Below, piece after piece: positions 61,891-64,000 of a DNA stretch of 64,000 nucleotides; positions within the stretch are counted from its first letter, which is position 1; the number at the start of each line of letters is the position of its first letter. The DNA is from Microcebus murinus. Taxonomy: Eukaryota > Chordata > Mammalia > Primates > Cheirogaleidae. The notes under the pieces are model-generated. The model saw only the letters and a program-made list of their open reading frames with translations. It did no database searches and had not been told where the DNA came from. A program made the translations under genes and the position numbers. The stretch is from NCBI RefSeq assembly GCF_040939455.1, contig NC_134119.1:18526501-18590500 (forward strand), given 5' to 3'.

Positions 61891-64000
61891 ATCTTCTGAA
61901 TAGAAAGATAGACAAAACTGTTATAGTGGATGCTGCTGCTTTTAGAAGACTATTTGAGAAAGAAGAGAAAGAACATATATATGGGGGGGGACATAGATAG
62001 ACAGGTAGCCTTGGTCAATACCTATGCACGGGGCGAAAGCAAGTGGGACAGGGGAGGAAGAGGTGGGTGGCTCAAGGGGGAAGAGTGGTGGGAGATTGAG
62101 ATACTGAAGTTCAACAAAACTATTGTATATGGGGACTCTCATAAGAAAACTTGAGCAAGTGATTTTTATCAGCCTGTTGTCCCTGCAGTTTTATCAGACT
62201 GCAGGGATTTAAGGGGAGAGAGACAGTGGAGGCTATGGGGCAGGGATCTGTGACTTCTTATTAGAGAATTGTGGTAGAGAAAGGGACAGGGAAGGTGGCA
62301 GCTTTGGTTACTAATAGTGAGAGGAGAGACTTATTTTGCAATAAAAATAATATTGAGTGTATATAGGAGCTGAGAAAAATATCCAATAGATTAAGGATAA
62401 TTGTAGAGAAAGGTAAGAGATATAATTCCTGGAGCAAAGCCCCTTGAGAAAGATGAGATGAAGAGCACCTGTGACTATCCTAACCATAAGGACACAGACT
62501 AACTCAGTAGCACTTTGAAAAACTTGTGCTGCAAGTTTTCTGCTCTAGTTCCTTGAGATATGATAAAAATGGATGAGCACATTTAAAACCAAGTTAATGC
62601 TGCAGATTCATCGCCCATTCACAAGCACACTTTTGTTTTCAGATGGAGGTGGCTCATGTAACATGGAACATTTCATTACGCTGCTGGGTCAGTCCTTGGA
62701 TTGAAAAGTCAAGATGAGAATGAGTGGGAAGAGGAGGCTTTCGGGCTTTGGGTCCTCTACAAGGGCAGGAAGCTGAGAGTTAACATTGGATCTGGGATGA
62801 TGAAATGCCAAAGGAAACCTAAAGCAATGGAGCTAAAGCAAGAGTCGTTTTCCATTTGGAAGTGGAACGTATGCAAAGTTTTCCACATTGTAATCATGAA
62901 TTGGCATAGATGCTCCTCTGAGATACCCTGCTCAGAGATTCTCCTGTGAGAGAAAACACAAACCTCCAAGGATACTGGCATTTTGGGAATGAGTCTCTTC
63001 CTGCATTGTAGCAGTTAGGTTTTGAGCAGGGAAACAGAACCACTGTGAAAGATATGGAATAAGAGACTTATTGTAAATATTATACTGTATCCAAATATGA
63101 GAGCTGGTTAAAAACCTATGGAAGGGGAGATCCTTTTCCTAATGGTGACATGAGGAGCTCCATAAGCCCTCTCTATAGTAAAAAAAAATCATAACTGGGG
63201 AAAATTATAAAAATATAACTTTTTAAAGTATTTGGATATTGCCTTAAGGGCATATAGCACATGAAGAAACATTTATTCAAGCAAATCTACTGACTATCAA
63301 AAAAGAACAGTGAGAGTCTGTCGCATTGAGCCATAACCTACTCTTTCCTTTGGCACCCCTCTACCCGCTAGCTCAGCATGTACAAAGTTCTACTCTGATC
63401 AGATATGGCCAAGAAGATGGGGCTCCCTCTCCCCTGCTCCGGGCCGGGGATATAATATTTTCTTTGGGAGGGCAAGCTGCCAGAATTTCTCATTGCCCCC
63501 CAGCTCTTTTTTTGCAGGAGGCTAAATTCCATGCAAGTGTGGCTAAGAGGTTGGGGATGCACTTCCTCCAATGAACACCCACTCTTAGGGTGAAGACTAT
63601 AGTAGGCGTGGCATTCTGGAAATAGTGAGGACCCAATTATCCCTACCCCAGCTCACTAGCAGGATAGAGGTTCCATGGTGGGAGAGGAAAGCCAGGAAGA
63701 CCAGAGTCTACTGCCCCACCCAGAGCCCTGATCATAAAGTAAAAATGTCACATCTAGAGAGTCAGGCCACTGTCCTGTTGCCAACTACGCAGCAGTGGCT
63801 CAATGGCTTTGCCTAGGGGAAGAGGTAGACAGTAAGAACAGAGAGTTCCAAGGCATTCCCTAAGAGAATTGATTTTATTTGGGACAGAGGGCATGGAAGT
63901 TCAAGGCTAGATGGTACTCTTGAAAATAATGGAGATTTTGGTGGCAAACAATTTAGAGGAGACTAGCAGCTCCACAAAAACAACAAGCGAAACTGTAGAC
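61891..64000. other. Intron 1 sequence, nothing recognised
   Basis: No CpG-rich promoter and no SPTLC3 first exon seen. Only the short hairpin at 62180-62207 stands out. Confidence 0.5.
62180..62207. repeat. Perfect 10-bp inverted repeat
   Basis: tccctgcagt (62180-62189), 8-nt loop, actgcaggga (62198-62207). Short, could be chance. Confidence 0.9.

Noticed and set aside
57719..64000. Possible SPTLC3 first exon and promoter
   Set aside because: No frame starting with the expected N-terminus, no CpG-rich stretch and no suitable donor were seen.

Overview
The window is nuclear DNA from a primate, most likely a strepsirrhine (lemur or galago type). Two near-complete dimeric Alu copies (1210-1538 minus, 2581-2916 plus) carry the linker and right-arm sequence I associate with strepsirrhine Alus. 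Several young LINE-1 3' ends close with the 'tttgtaccyccataatatgctgaaataaa' type tail known from that group. There is no bacterial, phage or plasmid signature, and no CRISPR array, operon or rRNA.

The only protein-coding gene I can support is SPTLC3 on the minus strand, a catalytic-type subunit of serine palmitoyltransferase, the first step of sphingolipid synthesis. Five consecutive internal coding exons are present: 57718-57533, 37359-37205, 36097-35949, 20740-20616 and 18616-18523. All have AG/GT splice sites, phases that join without a stop, and an uninterrupted reading frame. They encode about residues 40-275 of a roughly 550-residue protein: the membrane-anchor segment and the first part of the PLP-dependent aminotransferase-fold domain. 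The first coding exon (right of 64000) and the exons with the PLP lysine (left of 1) are not in the window. Exons 2, 3, 5 and 6 look conserved. Exon 4 carries a cluster of unusual substitutions, including loss of an arginine that is nearly invariant in the family.

The rest is intron filled with transposon debris. 1-18.5 kb (intron 6): two Alus, MIR, L2, MER5A, MER1-like and MaLR LTR remnants, old L1, and a 1.7 kb L1 5' end (16046-17758). 18.6-35.9 kb (introns 5 and 4): old L1, MIR, hAT-type DNA transposons, a young truncated L1 (27547-28429), an Alu nested in MER5A (30207-30760), two LTR-like blocks and an HMGN1-like processed pseudogene. 36-57.5 kb (introns 3 and 2): a LINE-dense block (41.4-48.9 kb) with two 5'-inverted L1 copies, one nested in an older L1, then L2, MER1-like, MER5A and MER20 copies. 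57.7-64 kb (intron 1): mostly unassigned sequence with an L1 tail, a MIR and two short hairpins.

I found no new multi-gene system. The points most worth checking are the exon 4 substitutions in SPTLC3, the L1 promoter fragment with no 3' end, and the snap-back palindrome inside the 30.4 kb Alu. Repeat family names come from memory of consensus sequences, not from a database search, and boundaries of old repeats are approximate.
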